A stretch of 64,000 nt of DNA, taken from the NCBI GenBank assembly GCA_030424595.1, contig JAUHWG010000003.1, forward strand, positions 1 to 64,000, given 5' to 3'. Shown here piece after piece: positions 1-8,638 of the stretch (the first letter of the stretch is position 1; every line of letters begins with the position of its first letter). The position numbers and the translations under genes were made by a program. Source of the stretch: Polyangia bacterium. Its GTDB lineage: Bacteria > Myxococcota_A > Polyangia > Nannocystales > Nannocystaceae. The notes below the pieces were generated by a model, which was not told the origin of the DNA, ran no database searches, and worked only from the letters and a program-made list of their open reading frames with translations.

Positions 1-31
1 CAAGAGAGGGGAAGTTCGCGAGGTTCAATAA

Positions 32-114
32 CCGTAGGATGCTCAATTGGTGGGGCAGTGCTCTGTAAAAGCACGGTGCTTTGGCACATGGGGGTTCGAG
101 TCCCTCCCTGCGGA
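32..114 (+). tRNA. tRNA-Tyr(GTA)-like, class II, copy 1
   Basis: An 83-nt cloverleaf can be folded by eye. The acceptor stem is 32-38 with 107-113, with one T-G wobble at the fourth pair. The D arm is GCTC/GGGC with an AATTGGTG loop. The anticodon stem gtgct/agcac encloses loop CTGTAAA, so the anticodon at 65-67 is GTA (Tyr). There is a long variable arm with a gtgc/gcac stem, as expected for bacterial tRNA-Tyr, and a T arm with loop TTCGAGT. The discriminator is A114 and CCA is not encoded. Odd points are a C1-G72 first pair and A instead of T at position 8. It may be an auxiliary or degenerate gene rather than the housekeeping tRNA. Confidence 0.65.
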
Positions 115-152
115 TCGCACACAAGAGAGGGGAAGTTCGCGAGGTTCAATAA

Positions 153-235
153 CCGCAGGATGCTCAATTGGTGGGGCAGTGCTCTGTAAAAGCACGGTGC
201 TTTGGCACATGGGGGTTCGAGTCCCTCCCTGCGGA
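153..235 (+). tRNA. tRNA-Tyr(GTA)-like, class II, copy 2
   Basis: This is the second copy, 121 bp after the first, with the same anticodon (GTA, 186-188), long variable arm and T loop. Its acceptor stem (153-159 with 228-234) is fully Watson-Crick because position 156 is C, whereas copy 1 has a wobble there. It keeps the unusual C1-G72 pair and A8. CCA is not encoded. Confidence 0.65.
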
Positions 236-430
236 TCAATCCAGACGACAACAGCGGGTGGCGATGAACTCTCGCGCTGGCGAGTTGAGGGCTCGCGCGT
301 CGGCGCATGCGGGTTGGGCAGCGCTGGAGTCATTGAAGATCGAGCACCGGGCGGCGAAGGCCGGGGCGCAGGGGGGGGGGGAGGAAGACCCTTGCCTTGT
401 GGAGCGGACCAGTGCAGGCTCGCGTCCGTC
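236..430. other. Intergenic stretch, no gene seen
   Basis: This GC-rich spacer lies between the tRNA array and the S41 peptidase gene and contains a ten-base G run near 370. Reading frames cross it only because the DNA is GC-rich. I see neither a Shine-Dalgarno nor a TANNNT box next to the downstream start. Confidence 0.5.
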
Positions 431-2134
431 ATGAACCGGGCCGTAGGACGATCAGGACGGTGTTCCACAGCGACTTTCGCGATCGCCGGGGGGAGTGCTG
501 GGCTCCGCCGGGCGCATCCTCGGGGCGCGCTCCTGCTCGGGCTAGTCCTGGCGGCTTGCCGTGCGACCCAGCCGGTATCGGCCCCGGAGGAGACCGAGGC
601 GCGAGCGCCCGCGTCCGCGCCGGCCATGTACCTGTCTCCACCTCTCACAGGGGGCTCTCCGTATTGCCTGGACCCGGAGAGCGAGGCGCTGCGCGGCAGC
701 CTGAAGAACCTGCGGATCGAGGATGGCGGCGGCCTTTCGCGGGAGGCCCTCGCCGCAGATCTGAGCTTCTTCGCCGAGCTTCTTGCGAAGGTCTACTCGG
801 GCCACGCGGAGCTCACGCAGCGCTACGATCTTGCGGTCGACGCTTTCTTCGCCGAGTGGGCGGAGAACGTCCGCGCCGGGGCCGGGACGATCGGCTTTGA
901 GGAGGGCTTCGTCGCGGGCTTCATCCGTCTCGCGCGATTTCACCGGGATCGCCACCTCGCGCCGATAGGCGGCGATGCGGCGCTCCACGAGCGACCAGAG
1001 CTGCGCGTGTCCGAGTTTCTCGGGCCTGCGCCGCCGAGCGACGTCGACCTCGGCAACTGTCGGGTGAGCGAGTCGCCGACGAGCGAGTCGCCTTTGGCCT
1101 ACCAGGTGCTCCCCTGGACCCTCCGTCGTGCTCAGCGCGCTGTCGCTCGCGGGGGTCGAGATACCTGTCCGTCGGGCTCCGCGAAGGAGGGCGGAGGGAG
1201 GACGACAGGGTGCGGGAGCGCGCTAGAGCCCGTGGTCGCGGTGTCGACCGTCGGTGTCGCGCCCGAGTCGCTCCGGCTGGAGTGTGCCTCCTCGGAGCAC
1301 GCGCTCCTGCGTAGGTCGGACCCTGTCAGTCGCGACGCCGACGGGGATGGTCCCGCCTACAGCGCGAAGGTCGTCGGGGATACGACGATCATCCGAGTGC
1401 GCCGGTTTTGGGGCGACGAGGCGGACCTCGAGCGTCTCGAACAACTCCCCGCCGAGTACGGGCTCCACCGGGGTTCGCGACGGATCGTCTTCGACGTCCG
1501 CGGCAACGGTGGAGGCGACGACAGCACCCTCTTCAAGTGGATCCTCCAGGCGACCGCCGATCCGTGGTCGCAGGGGGTGTCGGTCGACTTTCGCGCGGGG
1601 CTGGGGGCCTGCGGTGAGTGGAACGCGCTGGTCGTCGAGCACCTCCTCTCGGGCGAGGTCGACAGCGCCGAGCGGGTCTCCCAGCGCAAGGTCGCCCGCG
1701 AGGCGATGCAGGGCGCGGTCGGGCAGGGCGAGGTGCTCGAGGTCGACTCGGGCCTGCACCAGAGCGAGGCCGAACACCCCTTCGACGGGCCGGTCTTTGT
1801 CCTCGTCGATCGCAGCACGGCCTCGTCAGGGGAGAGCGTGCCCCAGTACCTCTCGCTCGCGCTCGGTGCCCACATCATCGGTGAGCGCAGCGCCGGCTTC
1901 GTCGACTTCGGCAACGTCGTCCCCTTCGTCCTCCCGCGGACGGGCCTGTGGGTGCAGGTGCCGACGACACGCTTCTTCAACGAGAGCCCCCAGGAGATGG
2001 TCGGCGTCGAGGTCGACACCTACCTCGACGGGGAGCTGATCGGTGAGCCGGCCGAAGCGTTGCTGCCTGTCATCGATCGGATCGAGGCTCGCCTACCAGC
2101 GAAGGGCGAAGCCGCGGCCGAACCGCAGCTCTGA
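431..2134 (+). CDS. S41-family (C-terminal processing-like) peptidase lipoprotein
   Basis: The 567-residue protein starts at the ATG at 431; longer frames read through the tRNA genes and are rejected. An Arg-rich start and hydrophobic stretch end in a LVLAAC lipobox, so an exported lipoprotein is expected. The C-terminal half carries S41 peptidase signatures: DVRGNGGG from residue 355 (substrate/PDZ-side strand) and DRSTASSGE from residue 460, where the Ser of the TASSGE box is the probable nucleophile. A Lys for the Ser/Lys dyad was not located with confidence. It converges with the next gene, leaving 23 bp. The substrate is unknown; peptidoglycan- or protein-processing roles are known for the family. 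Confidence 0.8.
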   Translation: MNRAVGRSGRCSTATFAIAGGSAGLRRAHPRGALLLGLVLAACRATQPVSAPEETEARAPASAPAMYLSPPLTGGSPYCLDPESEALRGSLKNLRIEDGGGLSREALAADLSFFAELLAKVYSGHAELTQRYDLAVDAFFAEWAENVRAGAGTIGFEEGFVAGFIRLARFHRDRHLAPIGGDAALHERPELRVSEFLGPAPPSDVDLGNCRVSESPTSESPLAYQVLPWTLRRAQRAVARGGRDTCPSGSAKEGGGRTTGCGSALEPVVAVSTVGVAPESLRLECASSEHALLRRSDPVSRDADGDGPAYSAKVVGDTTIIRVRRFWGDEADLERLEQLPAEYGLHRGSRRIVFDVRGNGGGDDSTLFKWILQATADPWSQGVSVDFRAGLGACGEWNALVVEHLLSGEVDSAERVSQRKVAREAMQGAVGQGEVLEVDSGLHQSEAEHPFDGPVFVLVDRSTASSGESVPQYLSLALGAHIIGERSAGFVDFGNVVPFVLPRTGLWVQVPTTRFFNESPQEMVGVEVDTYLDGELIGEPAEALLPVIDRIEARLPAKGEAAAEPQL

Positions 2135-2157
2135 GCGCTGGGCCGTGCCTGCGCCGA

Positions 2158-2949
2158 TCAGAGCACGAACGGGATCAGCACCTTGCGGTCCCGCGGGTAC
2201 TCCGGGAATTTTTCCTGGTACCAGCGGTGGGTGGCGAAGGCCCGTGGGATCAGGTTTGCCGCGCTGATCCCGAAGATGAAGAGGGCCCCCGGCGACCAGG
2301 TGAAGATCGCGAAGCCGATCCAGGCCATGAGCTCGGCGAAGTAGCTCGGCGACGAGACGTAGCGGAAGAGCCCGCCGTGCGGGATCCTGTAGCGCTTGAT
2401 CCCGGCTGCGACCTCGTCTCGGCTGCGGAGGTTGCGGACGATCGCGTCGGAGTGGACGTTGAGCGCCAGGCCGCTGAAGTAGATTCCGATGCCGATGATG
2501 AAGCGCGGATCATCGAGCCAGCTGTCGGGGTAGGAGCCGAACTCGGAGAAGTAGGAGCCGCTCAGGTAGCCGTGGAGCGAGGTGACGACCCAGCCTGAGA
2601 CCACGACCAGGAGTCCAAAGCTCGACTTGGACCCTCGCGCCACGCGCATCAGCGCGGGGAAGATGAAGCCGCGGTTGGCGTAGTGGATGCACCAGACCCC
2701 GGCGAAGATCATCGGCACGAGATCGCCCGAGTTGGGCCCCTGAGAGAAGAAGTAGAGGAAGCTCAGGGTCGCGGGCAGCTCCATCAGGAACCAGCCGAGG
2801 CGAGGATCCACGCTCACGCCGTAGCGCGGCGAGGCGAAGCGGCCGTAGGGCGACTGGATGACCCGCGCTGCGACGACCACCATGCCGACGAGGACGAAGG
2901 CGAGGAAGAGAATGGTGTCGTAGGTGGGGTCGCCGGTGAACCAGGACAT
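2158..2949 (-). CDS. Steroid 5-alpha-reductase-like membrane protein (3-oxo-5-alpha-steroid 4-dehydrogenase family)
   Basis: The 263-residue multi-spanning membrane protein starts at the ATG at 2949; a TTG at 2985 would add 12 residues but is less likely. Hydrophobic segments run through the whole length. The C-terminal third has the family pattern: GLFRYVSSPSYFAE (about 200-213), FATHRWYQEKFPEYPRDRK near the end, and a basic tail. Members reduce the delta-4 double bond of 3-oxo-steroids or related enoyl/isoprenoid substrates with NADPH. Steroid-like metabolism is plausible because sterols are made by some Nannocystineae, but the substrate cannot be read from sequence. Confidence 0.8.
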   Translation of the reverse strand: MSWFTGDPTYDTILFLAFVLVGMVVVAARVIQSPYGRFASPRYGVSVDPRLGWFLMELPATLSFLYFFSQGPNSGDLVPMIFAGVWCIHYANRGFIFPALMRVARGSKSSFGLLVVVSGWVVTSLHGYLSGSYFSEFGSYPDSWLDDPRFIIGIGIYFSGLALNVHSDAIVRNLRSRDEVAAGIKRYRIPHGGLFRYVSSPSYFAELMAWIGFAIFTWSPGALFIFGISAANLIPRAFATHRWYQEKFPEYPRDRKVLIPFVL

Positions 2950-3074
2950 CGGCCCGATCCTGGGGGGTGAGCGGCGATCCTGCAAGGGTCCGCGTCACAG
3001 GCGGGGCGCCTCGGTCTGGGGGAGCTGAGTCGTCCGGGTTCGCGCCTGTACCGGGCGTGCCGCAAGTTTTGGCG

Positions 3075-3134
3075 CAGCCGAGAGGGGCGACGAGGGCCAG
3101 CGAGAGCGCGCGGGACTCTAGCCGCGGCCTCCTA
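3075..3134. repeat. Dispersed intergenic element, copy A
   Basis: This has a gcgcgcgggactctagccg core and ends in a cctccta resembling the gctgcta terminus of the other copies (12848, 28661, 35294, 52192, 52806, 62152). Its last bases are the stop codon of the sixA-like gene on the minus strand. Confidence 0.5.
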
Positions 3135-3608
3135 CTCGTCGATAAAGCGTCCGGCCCAGCGCCAGCGAAGCGTCGCGTGGCCTGAGGTGGCGCCGCCGAG
3201 CTCGAAGTGAAAGGCGGCAGCGGTCGAGAACCCGGCGACGTAGATCCCGAGGAGTTGACCCGCAGCGGTCGACATGAAGGGCTCGTGACCTACGGCGATG
3301 ATGCTCGCGCTCGGGTCGGCCCCGCTGACCCTGGCGATGAGGTCGAGGGGGTCGCTGTGGGAGTAGAGGTCGCCGCAGGCGGCGATGATGCCCTCATAGG
3401 GGAGGGCGGCGGCGACGAGCTCCGCGGTCTGGAGGGCGCGGACCAGCGGGCTCGACCAGATCTGCGTCGGCCGAAGCCCGCGCGAGGCGAGGGCCTCGCC
3501 GGTCGCCGAGGCCTGGCGCCGGCCGTGGACGGAGAGGGCCCGGCCCTCATCGCCGAGCGGCGCCTTGGGTGCGAGGGCCTCGCCGTGGCGGATCAGGGTC
3601 AGGAGCAT
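3132..3608 (-). CDS. sixA: SixA-type phosphohistidine phosphatase (histidine phosphatase superfamily)
   Basis: The 158-residue protein matches SixA length. The RHG motif at residues 7-9 supplies the phospho-accepting His8. SSPLVRALQTAE around 52-63 gives the phosphate-binding Arg57, and VGHEPFM around 106-112 gives the second catalytic His108. The C-terminal region is the short SixA form, without the long insert of phosphoglycerate mutases. Members dephosphorylate phospho-His on signalling or PTS proteins in the cytoplasm. A TAGGAT box at 3615-3620 on the minus strand sits 6 nt from the ATG, with no Shine-Dalgarno, suggesting a leaderless mRNA. Confidence 0.88.
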   Translation of the reverse strand: MLLTLIRHGEALAPKAPLGDEGRALSVHGRRQASATGEALASRGLRPTQIWSSPLVRALQTAELVAAALPYEGIIAACGDLYSHSDPLDLIARVSGADPSASIIAVGHEPFMSTAAGQLLGIYVAGFSTAAAFHFELGGATSGHATLRWRWAGRFIDE

Positions 3609-3647
3609 CCGCCGATCCTACCGCTTGTGGTCCGCGCGATCGACCGC

Positions 3648-5858
3648 CTAGCGGCCCCTGTCGACGACCGCCGCCTGCCAGCCGCACAGCGCCAGGATCC
3701 GGGCGCCGTCGGGTGAGGGGAGCGCCTTGGTCATCCGGCTGTAGCCGATCCGGACCTTGCGCGGGATCCCCTCGGCCGTCCAGAGGCTGGGCTGAGGATC
3801 GCCGAGGGCCGCGGTCAGGGGACGACCGTCGGGGAGGAGCGCGACCGAGCTTATCGGGTGCTCGACCGGAGCAGGAGTGCCGAGCTCGACCTTGCCGAGC
3901 TCCGCGCCGTCGAGGTCGAAGCGCTCGATCATCTCGCCTCGGCAGAGGAGAATCTCGCGCGAGTCCGCGCGGAAGCCGAGCACCGCCGCCCAGCTAGAGC
4001 TCGGGATCGTCGCCGCGATCGAGCGCGTGTGCAGGTCCCAGAGGGTGATCTTGGTCCACTGATCATAGTTCTCTTGGAGGAGCATCCAGCGGCCGTCCTG
4101 CGAGAGGCCTGGGTTGGCGTCGACAGGCTCGGGCTGCTTGGCCTGCCACAGCTCGTCGGCCTCGAGCTCCCAGACCCAGACGCCCTCGCCGGTCGCCATG
4201 ACGACGCGCTTGCCGTCGCCGGTCCAGCGCAGGGTGTTGTAGCTGTAGGGGATGGGAGCGCTCGTGCTCTGCAGGGGCTTGAGGTCGGCCCCGAGGATCG
4301 AGACGTCCTTGTCCTTCGAGACCAGGATCCGGCCGCTGCCGTCCGGGCAGGCGATGATGCAGTCGTAGCGGGTCTCGCTGGTGGCCAGCTCTTCGCCGCT
4401 CAGGTCGTAGACCCCATAGCCGTAGTTGGCCCCGCCGATCATGACCCGACGATCGTCGATGAAGTCGAGGTCGTTGAAGAAGTCGTAGTTCGACTCCGGC
4501 CAGGGGCAGCGCGCCTTGCCCTTGCTGCGAACGGGCATGATCTCGAGGGCGAGCTCCTTGTAGTCCTCGGGCTGCGCTGGGATCGCGATGTGCTCCTCAT
4601 CCGCGGAGAAGCGGACATGGCCGAGCGCGGTGCCGGTCGAGTCGCGGTGGAGGCCGAGGCGGGGGAGCTCCGTGCGCTTGACCAGGACGCCCTCGCGATC
4701 CCAGAGGGCGAGCTCCCAGGGGCCCGTACGCTCGACGGTCCGAAGGGCGCCGCTCGGGCTGTAGGTGAGGATGCTGCCGTCGAAGTCAGGATCGATCTCC
4801 GTCACGGCGCCGGTCGTCGGCTCGACGGCGACCACCTTCGGGCCCGCGCTCATCAGCAGCTCGTCACCGCTGGGGGAGAGGCGAGCGTTGTAGGTCCCGT
4901 AGCTGGAGCGTGTCTCGTGGCGGAGCTCGGACTTCGGCGAGGTGCTGCCCGCGGCGAAGAGCCGAGCTCGTCGATCCTGGCCGCCGCTCAGGAGCTGGCC
5001 TCCGCGGGTCGCGACGTCGGTGACCGGACCCTGATGGGCGGCGCGCCGGCTCGGGTCGCCGGAGAAGGTCCAGGTCCACACGCCGCCGTCCTCACAGCCG
5101 ATCGCCGCGAGAGGCCCCGTGGGGTCGACATCGATCGCGGTGATCGGGCTCCCGCAGGGGGCGCGGCCGAGCTCGGCGCCGCTGTGATCGACGAGGCGAG
5201 CGCTGCCGTCGGCGCAGCCGAGGAGGATCCGTGAGGGGTCGACGCAGCGGGCGCTCGTGATCGCGGCGTCGACGTTGAAGCGCCCGGTCTCCTTCTTGCC
5301 TTTGGCGTCCCACAGGATCACAAGGTCGCCGCCGGCGGTGAGCATCCCGCCCATGTCGGGGAAGATGTCGACCGCGCGGACGCCCCAGTGGTTGAGGAAC
5401 CCCCGGGCGGCGCCGAGCCCCTTCTTGGTGACCGCGTAGAGGGTCGCGACGCCGTTGTTGCCGGCGATCAGGGTGAGCTTGGCGTCAGGGCTCCACGCGC
5501 CGTCGAGCAGCTGGAGCTCAGACGTCGCGTAGGCCGTGCTGTGCCACGACATCCCCTTGGAGAGGTGGGCGAGCCAGCTCGGCTCGCGGGTGATCACGCG
5601 GACGACGATGGAGTCACCGCCCTTGGAGCGCTTGAGCAGCTCCATGCGTTCGACGATCCGATCCATGTTCTCGGCGATCCAGGCGGGGTCGTAGATCCGG
5701 AGCCCTTGGAGGGGCGAGCCGTCGGGATCCTCGAGCAGTCGGAGGATGAGGGTCGGCGATAGATCGAGCTGGTCGCCGTCGAGAAGACAGCCGATCTGAA
5801 GCTCGGCGCTGGTGCCTTTGACCTTCTTGACGAGGACGCTGTAGACATCTGTGGACAT
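3648..5858 (-). CDS. WD40-repeat beta-propeller protein
   Basis: This 736-residue protein starts at the ATG at 5858, which has AGGAG about 7 nt upstream; the frame extends 64 codons further but without support. Residues 1-110 form a mixed alpha/beta head of unknown family. From about residue 120 to the end there are repeated WD40-like blades (for example DLVILWDAKGKK, GVWTWTF, WVWEL, KITLWDLHTRS), enough for two propellers. No signal peptide is seen, so it is probably a cytosolic scaffold. A 27-bp inverted repeat at 5954-5980 in the upstream region may regulate it. Confidence 0.8.
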   Translation of the reverse strand: MSTDVYSVLVKKVKGTSAELQIGCLLDGDQLDLSPTLILRLLEDPDGSPLQGLRIYDPAWIAENMDRIVERMELLKRSKGGDSIVVRVITREPSWLAHLSKGMSWHSTAYATSELQLLDGAWSPDAKLTLIAGNNGVATLYAVTKKGLGAARGFLNHWGVRAVDIFPDMGGMLTAGGDLVILWDAKGKKETGRFNVDAAITSARCVDPSRILLGCADGSARLVDHSGAELGRAPCGSPITAIDVDPTGPLAAIGCEDGGVWTWTFSGDPSRRAAHQGPVTDVATRGGQLLSGGQDRRARLFAAGSTSPKSELRHETRSSYGTYNARLSPSGDELLMSAGPKVVAVEPTTGAVTEIDPDFDGSILTYSPSGALRTVERTGPWELALWDREGVLVKRTELPRLGLHRDSTGTALGHVRFSADEEHIAIPAQPEDYKELALEIMPVRSKGKARCPWPESNYDFFNDLDFIDDRRVMIGGANYGYGVYDLSGEELATSETRYDCIIACPDGSGRILVSKDKDVSILGADLKPLQSTSAPIPYSYNTLRWTGDGKRVVMATGEGVWVWELEADELWQAKQPEPVDANPGLSQDGRWMLLQENYDQWTKITLWDLHTRSIAATIPSSSWAAVLGFRADSREILLCRGEMIERFDLDGAELGKVELGTPAPVEHPISSVALLPDGRPLTAALGDPQPSLWTAEGIPRKVRIGYSRMTKALPSPDGARILALCGWQAAVVDRGR

Positions 5859-5953
5859 GACTGACTCCTGGGCGGGAGAGAGTACATGATCGCGCGTCGC
5901 ACCACGAAGCGCCCCGAGGTGCGGGTTTTGCACATACACCCGGCCGGGGGAGC

Positions 5954-5980
5954 CGGTGAAAATCCTGTGTTCTTTCACCG
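5954..5980 (-). promoter_or_regulatory. Inverted repeat upstream of the WD40 gene, possible operator
   Basis: Perfect 8-bp arms, cggtgaaa at 5954-5961 and tttcaccg at 5973-5980, flank an 11-bp centre, about 100 bp upstream of the WD40 start. On the minus strand a TTGACG hexamer lies immediately upstream of the arms, so a bound protein would cover a -35/spacer region. The bound factor is unknown. Confidence 0.35.
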
Positions 5981-6014
5981 TCAAGTTGCTGCGCGTCGGG
6001 TCCAGAGCGCAGCA

Positions 6015-6047
6015 AAGCGCAGCACCGGACTCGCCGGTGCTGCGCTT
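6015..6047 (-). terminator. Hairpin terminator after the FHA/AgmX gene
   Basis: A perfect 14-bp stem (6015-6028 with 6034-6047) with a 5-nt loop starts 30 bp beyond the stop codon of the FHA/AgmX gene. There is no clear U tract, so this is a terminator-like hairpin rather than a textbook intrinsic terminator. Confidence 0.6.
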
Positions 6048-6076
6048 CAACCTGCCCCCTCGCTCACGTGCGGCCG

Positions 6077-8140
6077 TCAGGAGTTGGCGCCGGCCGCTTC
6101 GAGGACGAAGGGGTAGGTGACGATGACGCTGCCACCACCGTGGGGCTTGGGGAACTTCCAGCGGCGCACGGCCTTGGCGATGCAGTTGCCGACGGAGCTG
6201 TCCTTGACCGTCGTGTTGGCGACGACCGCGGTCGGGACCTTGCCTGAGCCGCCGATCGTGAACTGGACGGCGACGCGGCCCTTGAGGCTCTTGTCCTTGG
6301 CCAGCCCCTGGTTGTAGCAGTGGCGGACCTCGTTGATGTGGGCGCGGACGATCCGGCGGACGATGTCCTTGTCGAGCGCGCCTTGGACGGTCGCCTTGGC
6401 CGCGTGGACCTTGGGGACCCGACCGCCGCGGTCGGAGAAGCCGGTGCCGGTGCCCCGACCGTACTTATCGCCGCTTCCGCTGCCGCCGCCGCCGATAAGC
6501 CCGGTCTTGCCGAGTCCGACTGTACCCTCGCCGGTGCCGCCGCCCAGGCGACCGGTGCCGACCAGGCCGAGCCCGCCGACCCCGTAGGCCTCTGCGGCCT
6601 CGGTCCCCGTCAGGTTGCCCCACAGGTCGGCGTCGTCGTTGCCGGCCGCCGAGGCGAAGCCGTGCGGTGAGGCGAGGAAGTGACCGGACTCTTGGTTCAT
6701 GATCCCGAGGATCCCCGCGTTGCGGGCCGCGAGCTCCGGGTTGGAGTTGCGGGCGAGGCGAGGGATCGCGCTCTGCGGGCCCTTGAGGGCCATTCGACCG
6801 TCGCTCGAGCGCGACGTCGGCTTGCCCGCGGCGCCCTCCGTCCCGGCGCTGCGGGTGCCGCTGCTGCCGGCCTCGCTCTCGGAGGCGACCTCCTCGGTCG
6901 GGGCGGGGGGCTCCTCCTCGGGGGCCCGATCGGGCTGGTTGAGGTAGCCGACAAAGCGGTTGTCGGTGACGCCCTCTTCGGTCATCAGGTCCTGCGCGCC
7001 CGGAGGGATCATCTGCGAGAGGAGGAGCATCGAGCCGATCGCCGTCAGCGAGCCGACATTGTAGGCCCAGAACGAACGGTCGCGCTCTGACTTGCGGGCG
7101 ATCACGGCACCTGGGGCGACCGAGTTGACGTAAAAAGTCACGTCGTTGTAGGCGACCCGACAGGTCGCGCCGGGGGGCAGGGGCATGCTGTAGTGGGAGC
7201 CGACCTTCGCGGCCCGGCCGGAGCTCGCGAGCTCGCAGAGATCGACCGTCTCGCCGCTGCTCGTCACCTCGCCGCGCATCTCCGCGGTGAAGCTCAGGGA
7301 GAAGCTGTCGTCAGCGCTGCGGACCAGGGGAAAGCCGGATGGATCCGGGAGGCCTGCGGTCGGCACGTGGAAGGAGGCGTCGTGCCCCTCGCCGATCGTA
7401 AAGTCGCGGCGGACCGCATCGCCCATGCGGACCGCGCCGAGGCCGAAGGGCACCAGGCCGAGGAGCGCGAGGGCGACCCCGAACCCGCCGAGCCCGGTCC
7501 CGGGCTTGTCGGGCGTGACGCTGCCGTCGACCTGGGCGGCGACGACCTGCTCGTCGTAGCCCTCCCAGTCCTGGGACACCTCGTAGCCGAAGAGGCCGAG
7601 CCCCGCGAGCATGAGCCCGCCGCCGAGGGCCAGCCAGGCCGGCGCCTGCGAGCGACGATCCTTGAGCTGACCGACGTGCTGGACGTCGAGGACGGTCGAG
7701 CCGTACATCGCGACGACCTCGGCGACCCGGGTGCCGTTGTGGACCTCGCACTCGCGCGGGTCGATGATCGGCGTGTGCCGGGGCGCCGGGGCGAGGGCGA
7801 GGGCGGGCGCAGGCCTGTGGACCGGCGTCTCGGCTGCGACGGGGATGTCGAGCTCGAGCCGGTAGGGTCCGACCTCGAGCTGATCGCCGCTGCGGAGAGG
7901 AGCGCTCTTGCTGACGGGCTGGCCGTTGAGGTGAACCCCGCTGCTCGAGCCGAGGTCGAGGACGCGGACTTCGTCGCCGGCGACCTCGATCACTGCGTGC
8001 ATTCGTGCGACCGACTCGTGGTCGAGGCGGATATGGCTGCTTCGCAGCTTGCCTATCTTGATAACCTCATTGTCGAGCGACTGGGTGTCAACGAGCTTGT
8101 CGCCGTGGAATACGCGAATCGTGAGGGTCTTGCTGTTCAT
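6077..8140 (-). CDS. FHA-domain membrane protein with AgmX/PglI (TonB-like) C-terminal domain
   Basis: The 687-residue protein starts at the ATG at 8140, preceded by GGAG; an ATG 18 nt earlier lacks an SD. Residues 5-98 are an FHA domain (IKIGKLRSSHIRL, GSSSGVHLNG), which binds phospho-Thr peptides. Two hydrophobic segments lie around 175-245 and one near 375, followed by a long Gly/Ser/Glu-rich linker. The last 100 residues (DKDIVRRIVRAHINEVRHCY ... VRRWKFPKPHGG) are the AgmX/PglI domain of myxobacterial adventurous-motility and TonB-like proteins. A role linking Ser/Thr kinase signals to an envelope machine is inferred. The motility link is family knowledge, not shown here. Confidence 0.85.
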   Translation of the reverse strand: MNSKTLTIRVFHGDKLVDTQSLDNEVIKIGKLRSSHIRLDHESVARMHAVIEVAGDEVRVLDLGSSSGVHLNGQPVSKSAPLRSGDQLEVGPYRLELDIPVAAETPVHRPAPALALAPAPRHTPIIDPRECEVHNGTRVAEVVAMYGSTVLDVQHVGQLKDRRSQAPAWLALGGGLMLAGLGLFGYEVSQDWEGYDEQVVAAQVDGSVTPDKPGTGLGGFGVALALLGLVPFGLGAVRMGDAVRRDFTIGEGHDASFHVPTAGLPDPSGFPLVRSADDSFSLSFTAEMRGEVTSSGETVDLCELASSGRAAKVGSHYSMPLPPGATCRVAYNDVTFYVNSVAPGAVIARKSERDRSFWAYNVGSLTAIGSMLLLSQMIPPGAQDLMTEEGVTDNRFVGYLNQPDRAPEEEPPAPTEEVASESEAGSSGTRSAGTEGAAGKPTSRSSDGRMALKGPQSAIPRLARNSNPELAARNAGILGIMNQESGHFLASPHGFASAAGNDDADLWGNLTGTEAAEAYGVGGLGLVGTGRLGGGTGEGTVGLGKTGLIGGGGSGSGDKYGRGTGTGFSDRGGRVPKVHAAKATVQGALDKDIVRRIVRAHINEVRHCYNQGLAKDKSLKGRVAVQFTIGGSGKVPTAVVANTTVKDSSVGNCIAKAVRRWKFPKPHGGGSVIVTYPFVLEAAGANS

Positions 8141-8625
8141 GGCGGGCTCCGTGTTCATGCTACGTGGGGATTGACAGCGGCGACCCCTCAGGGTTCCCGA
8201 GCTGGCGAAAATATCGTCGGCGCCGGTCTTCTGCGGGGAGTGCCGCGCCTGGACGTTCTTTCGCCCCGGAGCGCTCGGCCTTGAAGGGGGCGCGGCGAGC
8301 GACGTCGCGAGGCTGGGTGTAGGCGGAGGTGATCGACGCGCCGTGAATGTGCCAGTGATACCTGCGCCCGAATGACACTCGCCTCTCTTCCTCTCTTCCT
8401 CTCTTCCTCTCTTCCTCTCTTACTCTCTTACTTCCTTCCTCTTCTCTTCACGTCGTTGCGTCCCTCCTGCTCGGGCCTGGATCGCAGCTCCGGTCTTGAC
8501 CGGAGGTCGTCGCCGTTCGCGAGCGACCGCTGCCGGGCGGGGGATGGAGTCAGAGCGCGGTCATGGGTTCGCATGCGGCCCGCAGGCGCGGCTCCGGCTC
8601 GATGTCCACGGAGGGGGCGCTTTGA
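8141..8625. other. Divergent intergenic region, no gene seen
   Basis: This 485-bp region separates the FHA/AgmX gene (minus) from a lipoprotein gene (plus). It holds the polypyrimidine tract at 8382-8448 and the TAGAAT box at 8626-8631. No coding region is supported. Confidence 0.5.
8382..8448 (+). repeat. Homopyrimidine tract of ctcttcct repeats
   Basis: Bases 8382-8421 are 40 uninterrupted pyrimidines built from about four to five ctcttcct units. A further 27 bases follow with only two A residues. It stands out sharply from the surrounding GC-rich DNA and could adopt a triplex or slip during replication. Confidence 0.9.
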
Positions 8626-8638
8626 TAGAATGGCCGGG

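Larger units (their letters stand above)
1..237 (+). repeat. Tandem 121-bp direct repeat carrying two tRNA-like genes
   Basis: Unit 1 (1-121) and unit 2 (122-237) are almost identical. They begin with the same caagaggggaag-like leader and each contains one tRNA-like gene. The only differences seen are one base in the 5' acceptor strand (position 35 T versus 156 C) and the tail after the discriminator base. The window starts exactly at a unit boundary, so more units may lie upstream. Confidence 0.9.

Noticed and set aside
47-430. Long frame reading through both tRNA units into the S41 peptidase gene
   Set aside because: It crosses two foldable tRNA genes, its residues are the repeat translated twice, and the ATG at 431 directly precedes a normal lipoprotein signal.
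43-648. 201-codon minus-strand frame over the tRNA array and S41 start
   Set aside because: It is antisense to the tRNAs and to a well-supported gene, with no start signal or recognisable protein features.
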